From the NCBI GenBank assembly GCA_023435565.1, contig JAEYRN010000014.1, positions 70,931 to 134,930 on the forward strand: a stretch of 64,000 bases of DNA. Direction: 5' to 3'. Position numbers and translations under genes: made by a program. The DNA is from Bacillota bacterium. Lineage in GTDB: Bacteria > Bacillota > UBA4882 > UBA8346. The notes beneath the pieces were generated by a model that saw only the letters and a list, made by a program, of their open reading frames with translations, was not told the origin of the DNA and ran no database searches. This document shows, piece after piece, positions 18,199 to 26,207 of this stretch. How positions within the stretch are numbered: position 1 is the stretch's first letter; each line of letters starts with the position of its first letter.

Positions 18199-18284
18199 CC
18201 GATTCCACCCCGTATATAGTTCATAATATTATTCGGCAATAATTGTTGAAAAACTAAAGCCTTCTATAAAAAATCAGTTGAGAT

Positions 18285-19958
18285 TTAAAAAAGCCCAACG
18301 ATCCTGCCGTCCGGAAGCAGAGCAATTTTTTCGGCAGCCGGATGATCCGGTAGACCGGGCATTGTTAAAATATTCCCGGCAATTGCCACAATGAAACCAG
18401 CCCCCGCCATTATCCGGACTTCCCTCACATTCAATCGCCAGCCGGAAGGAGCTCCTTTTAAGTTTGGATCATCGGAAAAAGACATCTGGGTCTTAGCTAT
18501 GCAAACAGGAAGTTTGGTATATCCCTGTCGTTCCAAGGAGGTGATTGTCCTTTCCGCTTCCGGGGAGTAGTCAACTCCAACCGCTCCATAAACCCTGGTG
18601 GCGACAGTCTCTATTTTTTGTTTAACCGAAATTTCATTGGAATAAAGGGGTTTAAATTGACTGGTCTCCTGTTCTAAAGTTTCCAAGACTCCGGTTGCCA
18701 GCTCAATACCTCCTGAGCTTCCTTTGGCTACTACTTCCGATATTTCCGCTCTAATTCCTTTTTCTTTACAAAAATCCATAACTATATTCAATTCGGAATC
18801 GGTATCAGAAGGGAAACGGTTAACGGCTACTACTACCGGCAGTTGATAAACTTGGCGAAGATTCGCCAAATGCCGTTCTAAATTGGAAAGTCCAAGTTTT
18901 AAGGCGGTAGTGTTTCCCATATTCAAGTCCTTCTTTTCAACACCGCCGTGAAATTTTAGAGCCCTAACCGAAACCACCAAAACTGCAAGATCAGGCCGAA
19001 GGCCGGTAGCCGGACTAACAATATCAAAAAACTTTTCAGCGCCAAGATCGGCGCCAAATCCTCCTTCGGTGATTATAAAGTCCGCTAGTTTCATAGCCAT
19101 TTTAGTTGCAATAATCGAATTGTTGCCATGGGCGATATTGGCAAATGGCCCTCCGTGAACTAAAACCGGATCTCCCTCAATGGTTTGGACCAAGTTGGGT
19201 TTAATAGCATCTTTTAATAAAACAGTCATTGCCCCAACAACTTTTAAGTCGCCGGCGAAGACCGGCTGATTTTGAAAATTATAACCGATCATAATCTTGC
19301 CTAATCTTGTTTTTAAATCTTCCAGATCAGATGCAAGACATAAAATCGCCATTATTTCGGAGGCGACGGAGATGTCAAAACCGGTTTCACGAACTATACC
19401 GTCGCCTTTTTTACCCAAACCGACAATGACGTTCCTTAATTGGCGGTCGGATATATCCATTACCCGACGCCATAAAATCCTTTTAGGATCAAGTTGAAGT
19501 TCATTTCCGTGCATAATATGATTATCAATTATTGCCGCTAATAGATTATGAGCGGCAGTTATAGCGTGAATATCACCAGTAAAATGAAGGTTAATTTCGT
19601 CCATCGGCAAGATCTGGGAATATCCGCCTCCGGTTGCGCCGCCTTTTACTCCAAACACCGGTCCCAAAGAAGGTTCGCGTAAGCAAAGACATACTTTTCG
19701 ATTAAGTTTACCCAGGGCTTGGGTCAATCCGATAGCGGTGGTTGTCTTCCCTTCTCCTGCTGGAGTTGGCGTAATAGCGGTAATATATATTAATTTTCCA
19801 TTTGGTAAATCTTTTAATTGTGAAGCTAATCTCAAATCAATTTTGGCTTTATACTTTCCGTATAATTCCAAGTATTCCTCGGGGATGTTCAACTTTGCTG
19901 AGATCTCCCCAATTGGTTTTGGCTTACAAGCGGATGCGATTTCGATATCGGAAAGCAT
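18285..19958 (-). CDS. fhs: Formate-tetrahydrofolate ligase
   Basis: ATP-dependent joining of formate and tetrahydrofolate to 10-formyl-THF, feeding purine synthesis and, in acetogens, the methyl branch of the Wood-Ljungdahl pathway. Length 557 aa is typical. The P-loop is TPAGEGKTTTAIGLTQALG near residues 64-82. Further family blocks are GVKGGATGGGYSQILPMDEINLHFTGD and HGGPFANIAHGNNS, recognised from the family. The C-terminus with IMAGAGFIVAIAGNILTMPGLP is complete. It is alone on its transcript as far as can be seen. It may be catabolic or biosynthetic. Confidence 0.97.
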   Translation of the reverse strand: MLSDIEIASACKPKPIGEISAKLNIPEEYLELYGKYKAKIDLRLASQLKDLPNGKLIYITAITPTPAGEGKTTTAIGLTQALGKLNRKVCLCLREPSLGPVFGVKGGATGGGYSQILPMDEINLHFTGDIHAITAAHNLLAAIIDNHIMHGNELQLDPKRILWRRVMDISDRQLRNVIVGLGKKGDGIVRETGFDISVASEIMAILCLASDLEDLKTRLGKIMIGYNFQNQPVFAGDLKVVGAMTVLLKDAIKPNLVQTIEGDPVLVHGGPFANIAHGNNSIIATKMAMKLADFIITEGGFGADLGAEKFFDIVSPATGLRPDLAVLVVSVRALKFHGGVEKKDLNMGNTTALKLGLSNLERHLANLRQVYQLPVVVAVNRFPSDTDSELNIVMDFCKEKGIRAEISEVVAKGSSGGIELATGVLETLEQETSQFKPLYSNEISVKQKIETVATRVYGAVGVDYSPEAERTITSLERQGYTKLPVCIAKTQMSFSDDPNLKGAPSGWRLNVREVRIMAGAGFIVAIAGNILTMPGLPDHPAAEKIALLPDGRIVGLF

Positions 19959-20304
19959 TTTGAAATAATATCCTCCTTGCCGTCAGTTGATTTTCTCCAT
20001 TATACCAGATTTAGCTCTTGAAAAACAATAGTATTAGCTTTTAGCTATTGGATATCGGCTATATAAACTCTGGCTTCAAATTGAGATTTTGGTTTTTCAA
20101 CTAAATAAATAAACAGTTAAATGTCGAATTAGGATAAAAATATACTTCAGTAAATTACCGAACGAACCGAATTTTATAATGAGAAGATATACAGGTAGGA
20201 AAGGGTTTAAAAAAATTATCAAAATTAATCTCTTTTTTATTGTAGGAATTTTAAAATCCAACGTCGAATATTAATTATATTAACATACGAAAGGTGTGTT
20301 TAAC
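19959..20304. other. 346-base intergenic region
   Basis: No gene seen. An isolated TATAAT at 20175-20180 could be a -10 box for the small gene at 20305, but no well-spaced -35 is visible. Around 20035-20062 the phrase TTAGCTTTTAGCTATTGG followed by ATATCGGCTAT is near-repetitive and looks like a decayed short repeat. Confidence 0.4.
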
Positions 20305-20472
20305 TTGGCTAACATTAAGCCCGAAGATATAAAAGAAACCGTTGAGGTCCCAACTGCTGATTCAGCTAAGTACGTAGATTTGGGATGGGTTGTTATAGAT
20401 TCTTACAAGATGGACAATAAGGATTTTACCGTTTTAGCTTGGGCAAAAGACGCGAATCCCGTTAAACCTTAA
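20305..20472 (+). CDS. Small protein, 55 aa, unrecognised
   Basis: A TTG start at 20305 is preceded by AAAGGTG with 7-8 bases of spacing, and the frame runs to TAA at 20470-20472. The product begins LANIKPEDIKETVEV and ends WAKDANPVKP. It is acidic/neutral with no membrane segment, and looks folded as a few short strands (KYVDLGWVVIDSYKMD). A rho-independent terminator follows 31 bases later, so it is a single-gene transcript. The good binding site and private terminator support it as real. Function unknown. Confidence 0.6.
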   Translation: MANIKPEDIKETVEVPTADSAKYVDLGWVVIDSYKMDNKDFTVLAWAKDANPVKP

Positions 20473-20503
20473 TATTAAATTAACATTAATCCTTACCTTC
20501 AAT

Positions 20504-20537
20504 CAACCTGGAGCTTTTTCTAGGTTGTTTTTGTTTT
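20504..20537 (+). terminator. Terminator of the 55-aa gene
   Basis: CAACCT pairs with AGGTTG across a loop of about 12 bases and is followed by TTTTTGTTTTT. Confidence 0.75.
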
Positions 20538-20621
20538 TCGTTATTATTTAGTTTTTAAATGTGGAACTATAAAAATCTGTCAACGTTAATTTATTTATTC
20601 TTTTAGGGAGGACGTTTAATA

Positions 20622-21332
20622 ATGAATTACATATTGGCAATTTTTTTAGTTGGTTTGGTGGTTTTAGCGCATGAATTCGGCCACTTTTTAGCCGCTAAAC
20701 TAGTGGCGATACCGGTTGAATGTTTCTCCATCGGATTCGGTCCAAAATTATTGAGTTTTTACAAAGGAAATACTGAATACCGTATTTCGCTATTTCCCAT
20801 CGGTGGGTATTTGCTTCCAGAAGTAAAGGATGAAACAGAATTCTTCAAATTACCTGTTGTTAAAAGAATTGTTTTGGCTGTCGGCGGGCCAATTGCCAGT
20901 ATAGTCTTGACCATTATTTGTTTTTCCTTTTTAAATGTTTTTAGTTCAGGATTGAACTTTGACGGATTATTAATAAAACCATTATTTCAGACCGGCAGAA
21001 TAGCCTCGGCAATGTTTAACGCTTTTCTCCACGCATTGGGCCAACCGGATCAGCTCTCAAGTGCCGTTGGTTTAATTGCTCAAGGCGGCCGTTTTATTAA
21101 CTCTAACCCTTTAAATTGGTTATTATATACCGCATCGATAAGTCTTAACTTGGGTATGATTAATCTAGTGCCTTTACCGGTGTTGGATGGCGGCAAAATT
21201 ATTCTTTATTCCATTGAGAAACTCCATCCGAAGATGGTTCGGCTCCATTATCCTTTAGCATTAGCAGGATGGATTTTTATTATAGGATTAACAATTTATG
21301 TTACTGTGATTGATATCGGGAGATTATTCTAA
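20622..21332 (+). CDS. Site-2-type metalloprotease, M50 family, without PDZ domain
   Basis: Intramembrane zinc protease of 236 aa with about four to five TM helices. The zinc motif HEFGH is at residues 17-21 in TM1, and the second motif NLVPLPVLDGG is near residue 186, giving the third zinc ligand Asp. RseP/RasP proteins are 350-450 aa with one or two PDZ domains; none fits here, so this is a short form nearer to the PDZ-less M50 group. AGGGAGG precedes the ATG. The substrate is unknown. It lies after the terminator of the 55-aa gene, so it needs its own promoter. Confidence 0.9.
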   Translation: MNYILAIFLVGLVVLAHEFGHFLAAKLVAIPVECFSIGFGPKLLSFYKGNTEYRISLFPIGGYLLPEVKDETEFFKLPVVKRIVLAVGGPIASIVLTIICFSFLNVFSSGLNFDGLLIKPLFQTGRIASAMFNAFLHALGQPDQLSSAVGLIAQGGRFINSNPLNWLLYTASISLNLGMINLVPLPVLDGGKIILYSIEKLHPKMVRLHYPLALAGWIFIIGLTIYVTVIDIGRLF

Positions 21333-21428
21333 GACAAACTTCTTTTTACAATATTTAGTTCCTAACCTTAAGAATGTAAATCAGGCGGTTTCATAATTAT
21401 AAATTTCTTCATTTGATCCAAATGCAAA

Positions 21429-21456
21429 AGAGCTTCATTTCATTTAACGAAGCTCT
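21429..21456. terminator. Bidirectional terminator hairpin
   Basis: AGAGCTTC and GAAGCTCT form a perfect stem between the convergent M50 gene and the small cysteine-rich gene. T-richness on the right side is modest. Confidence 0.6.
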
Positions 21457-21497
21457 CTATTTGTTAATTATTATAGAAACTATTTAAAAAAATTTGA

Positions 21498-21734
21498 TTA
21501 ACTTGCCCCAGCCGCTTTTACCTCGTTAATAATTTCTTCAGCCCGGTCCAACTGATTAGGAAATAAATTAAGAGGAACATACTCTTTCCCCACCGCTTTA
21601 GATACAATGTAACGAGCGCAATTATTAAAATCTCCCTTACAGAGTTTGCGTTTAATCATTTCCGCGGTAACAGGCATATTAGCCATTCTGGAATTAAAAA
21701 ACGGGCATCCTGCCAGATTTTCGCATTCAGCCAT
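21498..21734 (-). CDS. Small cysteine-containing protein, 78 aa
   Basis: The ATG at 21734 has AGGAGGG upstream, so the longer frame starting at 21818 is not used. The sequence has four cysteines in the pattern CENLAGC near the start and LCKGDFNNCARY around residues 31-42. The spacing suggests a metal or Fe-S site, or disulfides. I recall similar short proteins with CPFF...MP and CxGxxxxCAR motifs in anaerobes but cannot name the family. It is a single gene with a terminator downstream. Function unknown. Confidence 0.65.
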   Translation of the reverse strand: MAECENLAGCPFFNSRMANMPVTAEMIKRKLCKGDFNNCARYIVSKAVGKEYVPLNLFPNQLDRAEEIINEVKAAGAS

Positions 21735-21937
21735 AAATTTCCCTCCTAAAAAATATAAATAAATATAATATTTGTTATTGTCTATATATATGATATTCCT
21801 TACAAAAAACCAAGTCAAGTAAAAAATGGAATTTTCTAAATTTTTTCCAAAATTTTAAATAGTAGATAAAAAATACTTGAAAGCTATTAAAGTACATGGT
21901 AAAATATGGTTGTGTTTTTACGAAAGAAGGTTACTTA

Positions 21938-22111
21938 ATGTCAACCAAAAACCAACAAGTATTTGTACACAATCTCATCGACTATAACGATTTAAAGCAA
22001 CTCAAAAAAAAGAAGGATACAGCGGAAATCGTGCGCTTTGTCGCGCAACAGATCTGCCAAGACTGTATCGATGAGTGCCACAAAATAAAATCGCGTTTGG
22101 AAAATCAGTAA
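21938..22111 (+). CDS. Small charged protein, 57 aa
   Basis: The ATG at 21938 follows GAAGG with 7 bases of spacing; an in-frame ATG at 21896 has no binding site. The product is a lysine-rich helix with CQDCIDECHK near residues 39-48, giving three close cysteines and a histidine. A terminator follows directly, so it is a single-gene transcript. It is divergent from the cysteine-containing gene at 21498-21734. Function unknown. Confidence 0.55.
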   Translation: MSTKNQQVFVHNLIDYNDLKQLKKKKDTAEIVRFVAQQICQDCIDECHKIKSRLENQ

Positions 22112-22156
22112 ACTAAGCATTCACGCAAGTTCCAATTAGCTCAAAAAAAACAACCC

Positions 22157-22185
22157 GATGTTGAGGTTTTCAACATCTTTTTTTA
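22157..22185 (+). terminator. Terminator of the 57-aa gene
   Basis: GATGTTGA pairs with TTCAACATC around a short loop, followed by seven T bases. Confidence 0.85.
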
Positions 22186-22212
22186 TTGATTAATTCCCCC
22201 TTTTTCATTTGT

Positions 22213-22371
22213 TCATATTTCCTTTACGGATTTGGCCATTTGGATAACTGTCTCCAATTGATTGAGATAATCCTGAAAAGCTTTTCTGCCTTTTTCGGTA
22301 ATCAGCCATATAGTGAGGGGTTTTTTACCTTTATAACCTTTAATAATATTGTAAACCGTAAAAATATTTTT
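22213..22371 (-). pseudogene. Remnant of a winged-helix transcriptional regulator
   Basis: Read on the minus strand, 50 codons translate to a typical C-terminal half of a small winged-helix regulator: the wing GYKGKKPLTIWLITEKGRK followed by a helix AFQDYLNQLETVIQ and a stop. In the HTH_34/PadR-like group this part follows an N-terminal HTH that is missing: an in-frame stop lies upstream at about 22384. The BirA-type operator of bioY overlaps its upstream end, so the remnant may persist only as spacer. The family assignment is by pattern. Confidence 0.65.
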
Positions 22372-22380
22372 GGTTGACAA
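22349..22380 (+). promoter_or_regulatory. BirA-type biotin operator of bioY
   Basis: TTGTAAACC, a 14-base AT-rich spacer, then GGTTGACAA form two 9-base half-sites with the known BirA operator layout (9-14/15-9). The right half overlaps the -35 box of the promoter. It shows that this cell probably has a bifunctional BirA with an N-terminal HTH, which would repress biotin uptake when biotin is plentiful. Confidence 0.85.
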
Positions 22381-22402
22381 TCATTTCATTTTCAAATAAA
22401 AT
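22374..22402 (+). promoter_or_regulatory. Sigma-A promoter of bioY operon
   Basis: A perfect -35 TTGACA (22374-22379) and a -10 TAAAAT (22397-22402) are spaced by 17 bases. The -35 lies inside the right half-site of the BirA operator, so bound BirA would block polymerase. Confidence 0.8.
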
Positions 22403-22466
22403 ATTCCCGAATCAACTCCTAAATAACAATCTTAATTAAATCGACATTTATAAAGGAGCATCTGCC

Positions 22467-23030
22467 ATGAATCAATCGAATCTCCGCAAACTAGTCTTTA
22501 CCTCTCTGTTCACGGCATTAATCGTAATCGGAGGCTATCTTAGCTTTCCGATCCCTTTTAGTCCGATACCTATCGTTTTATCCGATTTCTTTTTAATGTT
22601 AGCCGGTTTATGTTTGGGAACATCAGGAGCCACCAGTATGGGACTCTTCCTTTTCCTGGGTGCAATCGGATTACCGGTGTTTACCGGGGGTAAAGCGGGG
22701 CTTGCGGTTTTTATCGGTCCCACCGGCGGTTTTCTACTGGGATACTTGATTGGCGTTTATGTATTAGGGCTAATTTCCGGAAAGGGGAAACCCTCGCTTT
22801 TAAAAGACCTAATCGGATTGGTCGCCGCCAATCTAATTATTTTCGGTTCCGGGGTCCCCTGGCTTAAGCTGTTACTAAAAGTAAGCTGGAGCAAGGCGTT
22901 GGCCCTTGGACTAATACCTTTTATGATCGGTAATATTGTTAAAATAATCGCCGCCTTGGCGGTAATTCAAGTAATCAGGCCATTTTTAGGAGAATTTTTA
23001 GGAAAACCAGCTACGAGAGCAATCCAATGA
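22467..23030 (+). CDS. bioY: Biotin ECF transporter S component BioY
   Basis: Membrane protein of 187 aa with about six TM helices that binds biotin for import. It has the family look: an N-terminal LFTALIVIGGYLSFPIPFSP and a Gly-rich FIGPTGGFLLGYLIG block. GGAG precedes the ATG. It overlaps the ATPase gene by ATGA. A BirA operator and strong promoter lie upstream. Together with the next two genes it makes a dedicated biotin ECF importer (BioMNY). Confidence 0.93.
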   Translation: MNQSNLRKLVFTSLFTALIVIGGYLSFPIPFSPIPIVLSDFFLMLAGLCLGTSGATSMGLFLFLGAIGLPVFTGGKAGLAVFIGPTGGFLLGYLIGVYVLGLISGKGKPSLLKDLIGLVAANLIIFGSGVPWLKLLLKVSWSKALALGLIPFMIGNIVKIIAALAVIQVIRPFLGEFLGKPATRAIQ

Positions 23031-23776
23031 ATATTCTTGAAATTCGCCATTTGACACACGTTTTCGCTAACGGCAACAAAGCCCTTGACGATATCAATCT
23101 TTCCTTTCGTTCAGGAGAATTTACGATTATCGCCGGACCCAACGGTTCCGGAAAAACCGTATTGATCAAACATTTCAACGGCCTTTTGCGGCCCACTAAG
23201 GGAGAAGTGTTCCTGGAAGGGGAGCCAATCAATAAAGATATAACAAATGCCCGTAAAAAAGTGGGCCTGATCTTTCAAAACTCCGATAGTCAAATTGTCG
23301 CTCAAACAGTCGCCGAAGATGTGGCTTTCGGGCCCGAAAACTTAAAACTACCCCGGAGGGAAGTTGAGGTCCGCGTTAATGAAGCATTGGCAACGGTTGG
23401 ATTAGGAGCTATCGCCGACCAACAGCCCCATGCGCTTTCCGGAGGCCAAAAAAAACGGCTGGCCATAGCTGGAGTACTGGCCATGAAACCGGAGTTGATC
23501 ATTTTTGATGAGCCATTTATCGGGTTGGATTATCCGGGTACTCTCCAGGTACTGAGAGAAATCGTCTCCCTGCACCGTGACGGGCATACCATTATTTTAG
23601 TAACTCATGAGCTGGAAAAAGTGCTGGCACATGCCAACCGGCTTATCATTATCGAAAAAGGACGGATCATTAAAGACGGCGCTCCCGGCGAATTAATTAA
23701 TGAAGTCGAAGCCTACGGTATTAAAAGACCCTATGGAAAAGACGGTAAAGTAGAGAAAATGACATGGCTGAATTAA
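23027..23776 (+). CDS. ECF transporter ATPase (BioM/EcfA)
   Basis: ABC ATPase of 249 aa that drives the biotin importer. Walker A is GPNGSGKT near residue 38, the Q-loop is FQNSDSQIVAQTVAEDVAFG (typical of the Cbi/Ecf group), the signature is LSGGQKKRLAIAG, and Walker B is LIIFDEPFIGLD. It overlaps bioY by 4 bases and the next gene by 13, so translation is coupled. Confidence 0.94.
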   Translation: MNILEIRHLTHVFANGNKALDDINLSFRSGEFTIIAGPNGSGKTVLIKHFNGLLRPTKGEVFLEGEPINKDITNARKKVGLIFQNSDSQIVAQTVAEDVAFGPENLKLPRREVEVRVNEALATVGLGAIADQQPHALSGGQKKRLAIAGVLAMKPELIIFDEPFIGLDYPGTLQVLREIVSLHRDGHTIILVTHELEKVLAHANRLIIIEKGRIIKDGAPGELINEVEAYGIKRPYGKDGKVEKMTWLN

Positions 23777-24528
23777 ATATTTTTCATTATCTGCCTTTAA
23801 AATCGTTTATTCACTTGCTTGACAGCCGGATCAAATTAATCTGTATGATCTGCTTTTGCACTGTAATAACCGCTTCAGTAAACGTTATTGACCTAACGAT
23901 CCTGACCTGTGTTTTGTTTGTTGCGCTGTTTGGGGCCGGGTTGCCTGTTAAGAAACTATTCTCCGAAATAAGGTATTTTCTCTTTTTGATTAGCATGATC
24001 ATTATCGTCCATTCACTCAGCATTCCGGGCGCTCCGATGACTATTATACCAATACCCGGTCTCACACGGGAGGGCTTGCGTTCCGGTTTGTTTTTCGGTT
24101 GGCGGATTACCTTGATCATCTTGGCATCGGTGATTTTAACGGGGACTACTTCGCTGGTAACTTTAAAAAACGCGATCGAATGGTTCCTCCGCCCTATTCC
24201 ATTTATCAAAGAAAAACGAGTCGGAACCATGTTCAGTCTGACCTTTGTTCTGATTCCGCTTATTTTCGATCAAGCTTCGGAAATAATGGATGCTCAAAAA
24301 TCCCGGTGCATCGAGGGGAAGAAGGACCCAATCCGGCGTATTACTTTTCTTGTTTTTCCTCTGTTACTCCAAACATTCCGGCGCGCTGACGAGATGGTCT
24401 GCGCTATGGAGTCACGTTGTTATTCCGAGGACCGAACCCCGGCGGAGTTTAAAACCGGTTTAGGGGATTGGCTGGTATTAAGCTTTACACTATTAATTTG
24501 CACGTTCGTCTTCTTCACGCCTTTATAA
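23764..24528 (+). CDS. ECF transporter T component (BioN/EcfT)
   Basis: Energy-coupling membrane protein of 254 aa with about five to six TM helices. The two short coupling motifs are present: MDAQKSRCIEG near residue 180 and VCAMESRCYS near residue 220, both variants of the A-x-x-x-R-x (ARG/SRC) motif that docks onto the ATPases. It is the third gene of the biotin importer. Confidence 0.92.
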   Translation: MAELNIFHYLPLKSFIHLLDSRIKLICMICFCTVITASVNVIDLTILTCVLFVALFGAGLPVKKLFSEIRYFLFLISMIIIVHSLSIPGAPMTIIPIPGLTREGLRSGLFFGWRITLIILASVILTGTTSLVTLKNAIEWFLRPIPFIKEKRVGTMFSLTFVLIPLIFDQASEIMDAQKSRCIEGKKDPIRRITFLVFPLLLQTFRRADEMVCAMESRCYSEDRTPAEFKTGLGDWLVLSFTLLICTFVFFTPL

Positions 24529-24548
24529 AAAATCCGAAGGAGCTTCCT

Positions 24549-24842
24549 ATGCAAGTATCAACCACACTTTCCATCCCGGAGATTAATGAGTTATTGAAAC
24601 TGCCGCTTTTAGAGCTAATCTCTTTAGCCAATCAAAGCCGGGCCGAGATTTTCGGTTCTAACTTTGAATTATGCAGCATTATCAATGCCAAATCGGGTCT
24701 TTGCAGCCAAGATTGTATATTTCAAGGGCTGGTATTTATGGCTAACGGAATGTTTACCGGTGGTTATCTGACCATGAACGGTCGGGAGGTTGAAGAAGAC
24801 CAAAGGCTGGTTGAAGAAGTTATAAGGGCTTGGCAGAATTAA
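24549..24842 (+). pseudogene. bioB: Internally deleted biotin synthase (bioB remnant)
   Basis: The N-terminal 60 residues are those of BioB: LLELISLANQSRAEIFG, then LCSIINAKSGLCSQDC. The radical-SAM CxxxCxxC motif breaks at its third cysteine (reads CSQDCIFQ). The frame then jumps straight to the C-terminal BioB stretch MANGMFTGGYLTMNGR and EDQRLVEEV. About 220 central residues, including most of the barrel, are gone, without a frame loss. It can no longer be an active enzyme. It lies 20 bases after the biotin importer, so it was once part of this operon. Confidence 0.88.
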
Positions 24843-24977
24843 TATTAAGAGAGAATTCCACCCAGTAAAATGTAAAGAAGATATAATCCGATGGTGATTA
24901 AATAGAGAAAATATGGACAATCTTGAGGATAATATAATATACTTAAGATAAATTATTTTGATATGGGTGATCTCACG

Positions 24978-25391
24978 TTGACGATACAACAGTTTTCCAA
25001 ACCAATCGACCAAATCGCCGAAAACTTCGGTATTGAGTTTCTGGTCTACTTTGGCAGCTTTCAAACAGAATACTATCACTCGGAAAGTGATATCGATATC
25101 GCATTTTTAACTACTCGTCCTTTATCTATCGATGAAAAAACTGAACTACTTGAAGAGTTAATTTTATATCACCGCAAGAGCGAGATTGACTTGGTGGACC
25201 TCCGGACCGCCGAACCCATATTCCGGTATGAAGTGGCCCGTTCGGGCAGAGTTCTTTATGAAAGGGAAACCGGGCTTTTTGAAAGGTACGGCCTCTTTTA
25301 TATTAAACAATGTTATGAACTGAAGGCGGTTTTGGAGGCGGAAATGCAAAAAATAGGCAAATTTATTCAGGAAGTGACTGATCATGGTTAA
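24978..25391 (+). CDS. MNT-type nucleotidyltransferase (antitoxin-like)
   Basis: Minimal nucleotidyltransferase of about 137 aa, the MntA-like partner of HEPN proteins; such enzymes can inactivate the HEPN ribonuclease by adding AMP to a tyrosine. The nucleotidyltransferase motif is GSF then ten residues and DIDIAF, giving GSx10DxD. A TTG at 24978 has GGTGA upstream at good spacing; an ATG at 24963 lies within the binding site region. It overlaps the HEPN gene by 8 bases. Confidence 0.88.
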   Translation: MTIQQFSKPIDQIAENFGIEFLVYFGSFQTEYYHSESDIDIAFLTTRPLSIDEKTELLEELILYHRKSEIDLVDLRTAEPIFRYEVARSGRVLYERETGLFERYGLFYIKQCYELKAVLEAEMQKIGKFIQEVTDHG

Positions 25392-25809
25392 TAACATGGT
25401 AATCTGTATTAAACTCAAACAATTGGCCTCATATTATCAAGAGTTAGAACAGATTGCCTCAGGTTTGACTTTCGAAAATTACCAAAACCAAATAATGATT
25501 AAACGCGCGATTGAAAGGGACATTCAATTGATTGTGGAATGTGCGACCGACATCAACAATATGATTTTAAAACAGTTATCCAAAGGTCCGGCCAAGGATT
25601 ATTTCAATTCTTTCATTGATCTGGCCGATAATCAAGTAATTGAAACAGACTTTGCCTTAAAACTAGCCCCATCCACCGGGTTAAGAAACATTTTAGTCCA
25701 TGAATATGAAAAAATCGATGATCGGATAGTATTTAAGTCCATTACTAATGTTCTGATTTATTACCGTCAATATCTGCAAATTATCGCCGAATATTTGGGT
25801 TGTAGCTAA
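25384..25809 (+). CDS. HEPN-domain ribonuclease toxin-like protein (DUF86/HepT)
   Basis: 141-aa all-helical HEPN protein. The catalytic motif RNILVHEY near residues 99-106 matches RxxxxHxY of HepT, in which the Tyr is the AMP-acceptor. It overlaps the nucleotidyltransferase gene. MNT-HEPN pairs are known as type VII toxin-antitoxin units in which the nucleotidyltransferase neutralises the toxin; the role here is inferred from the family. Confidence 0.9.
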   Translation: MVNNMVICIKLKQLASYYQELEQIASGLTFENYQNQIMIKRAIERDIQLIVECATDINNMILKQLSKGPAKDYFNSFIDLADNQVIETDFALKLAPSTGLRNILVHEYEKIDDRIVFKSITNVLIYYRQYLQIIAEYLGCS

Positions 25810-25871
25810 TGTCTTTCTTGAATTATCACTAAAATAAGATCAATAGGGAACTGTCCCTAAGCCCAATAGAA

Positions 25872-26207
25872 TTATTCCCATTTTCCCCAGACCTCCGGCT
25901 TGTATCCTATGGTTGCTTTAACCCCATTCCGAACAATCGGGGTCTTCAAAAGCAACGGGTCGTTTAATAACTCATCTTCCAAATTATGAACTAAATATTT
26001 TAAATTCCGTTTCTGATACTGTTTGCCTTCCCGATCAACCAAATCCTCCAACCCGCCCACAGCCGCCTTGACGCTGTTCAGCTCCCCCTTACTCATTCCT
26101 TTTTCGGCAAGGTTGATGAATTGAAACTTGATGGCACGTTCTTTAAAATACCGCTCCGCTTTGCGGGTCTCCTGGCATTTCTTGGTTCCGAAGATTTGGA
26201 TGTTCAT
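25872..26207 (-). CDS. ArsC/Spx-family thioredoxin-fold protein
   Basis: 111-aa protein of the ArsC/Spx/YffB family. The N-terminus IQIFGTKKCQETRKAERYF has the family cysteine (residue 10) in a CxxxR context and not the CxxC of Spx. The C-terminal PIVRNGVKATIGYKPEVW is the usual block. It may be an arsenate reductase-like or glutathione-type redox protein; the substrate is not clear. AAAGGAAC precedes the ATG. It is convergent with the HEPN gene. Confidence 0.85.
   Translation of the reverse strand: MNIQIFGTKKCQETRKAERYFKERAIKFQFINLAEKGMSKGELNSVKAAVGGLEDLVDREGKQYQKRNLKYLVHNLEDELLNDPLLLKTPIVRNGVKATIGYKPEVWGKWE

Noticed and set aside
18199..18284. Purine riboswitch before guaA
   Set aside because: Wrong side and no core: the sequence upstream of guaA is the window to its right-hand side at 18199-18284, only 86 bases with no conserved loops.
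24669..25079. 136-aa minus-strand frame across bioB remnant and MNT gene
   Set aside because: Runs through two real genes on the other strand and has no domain.
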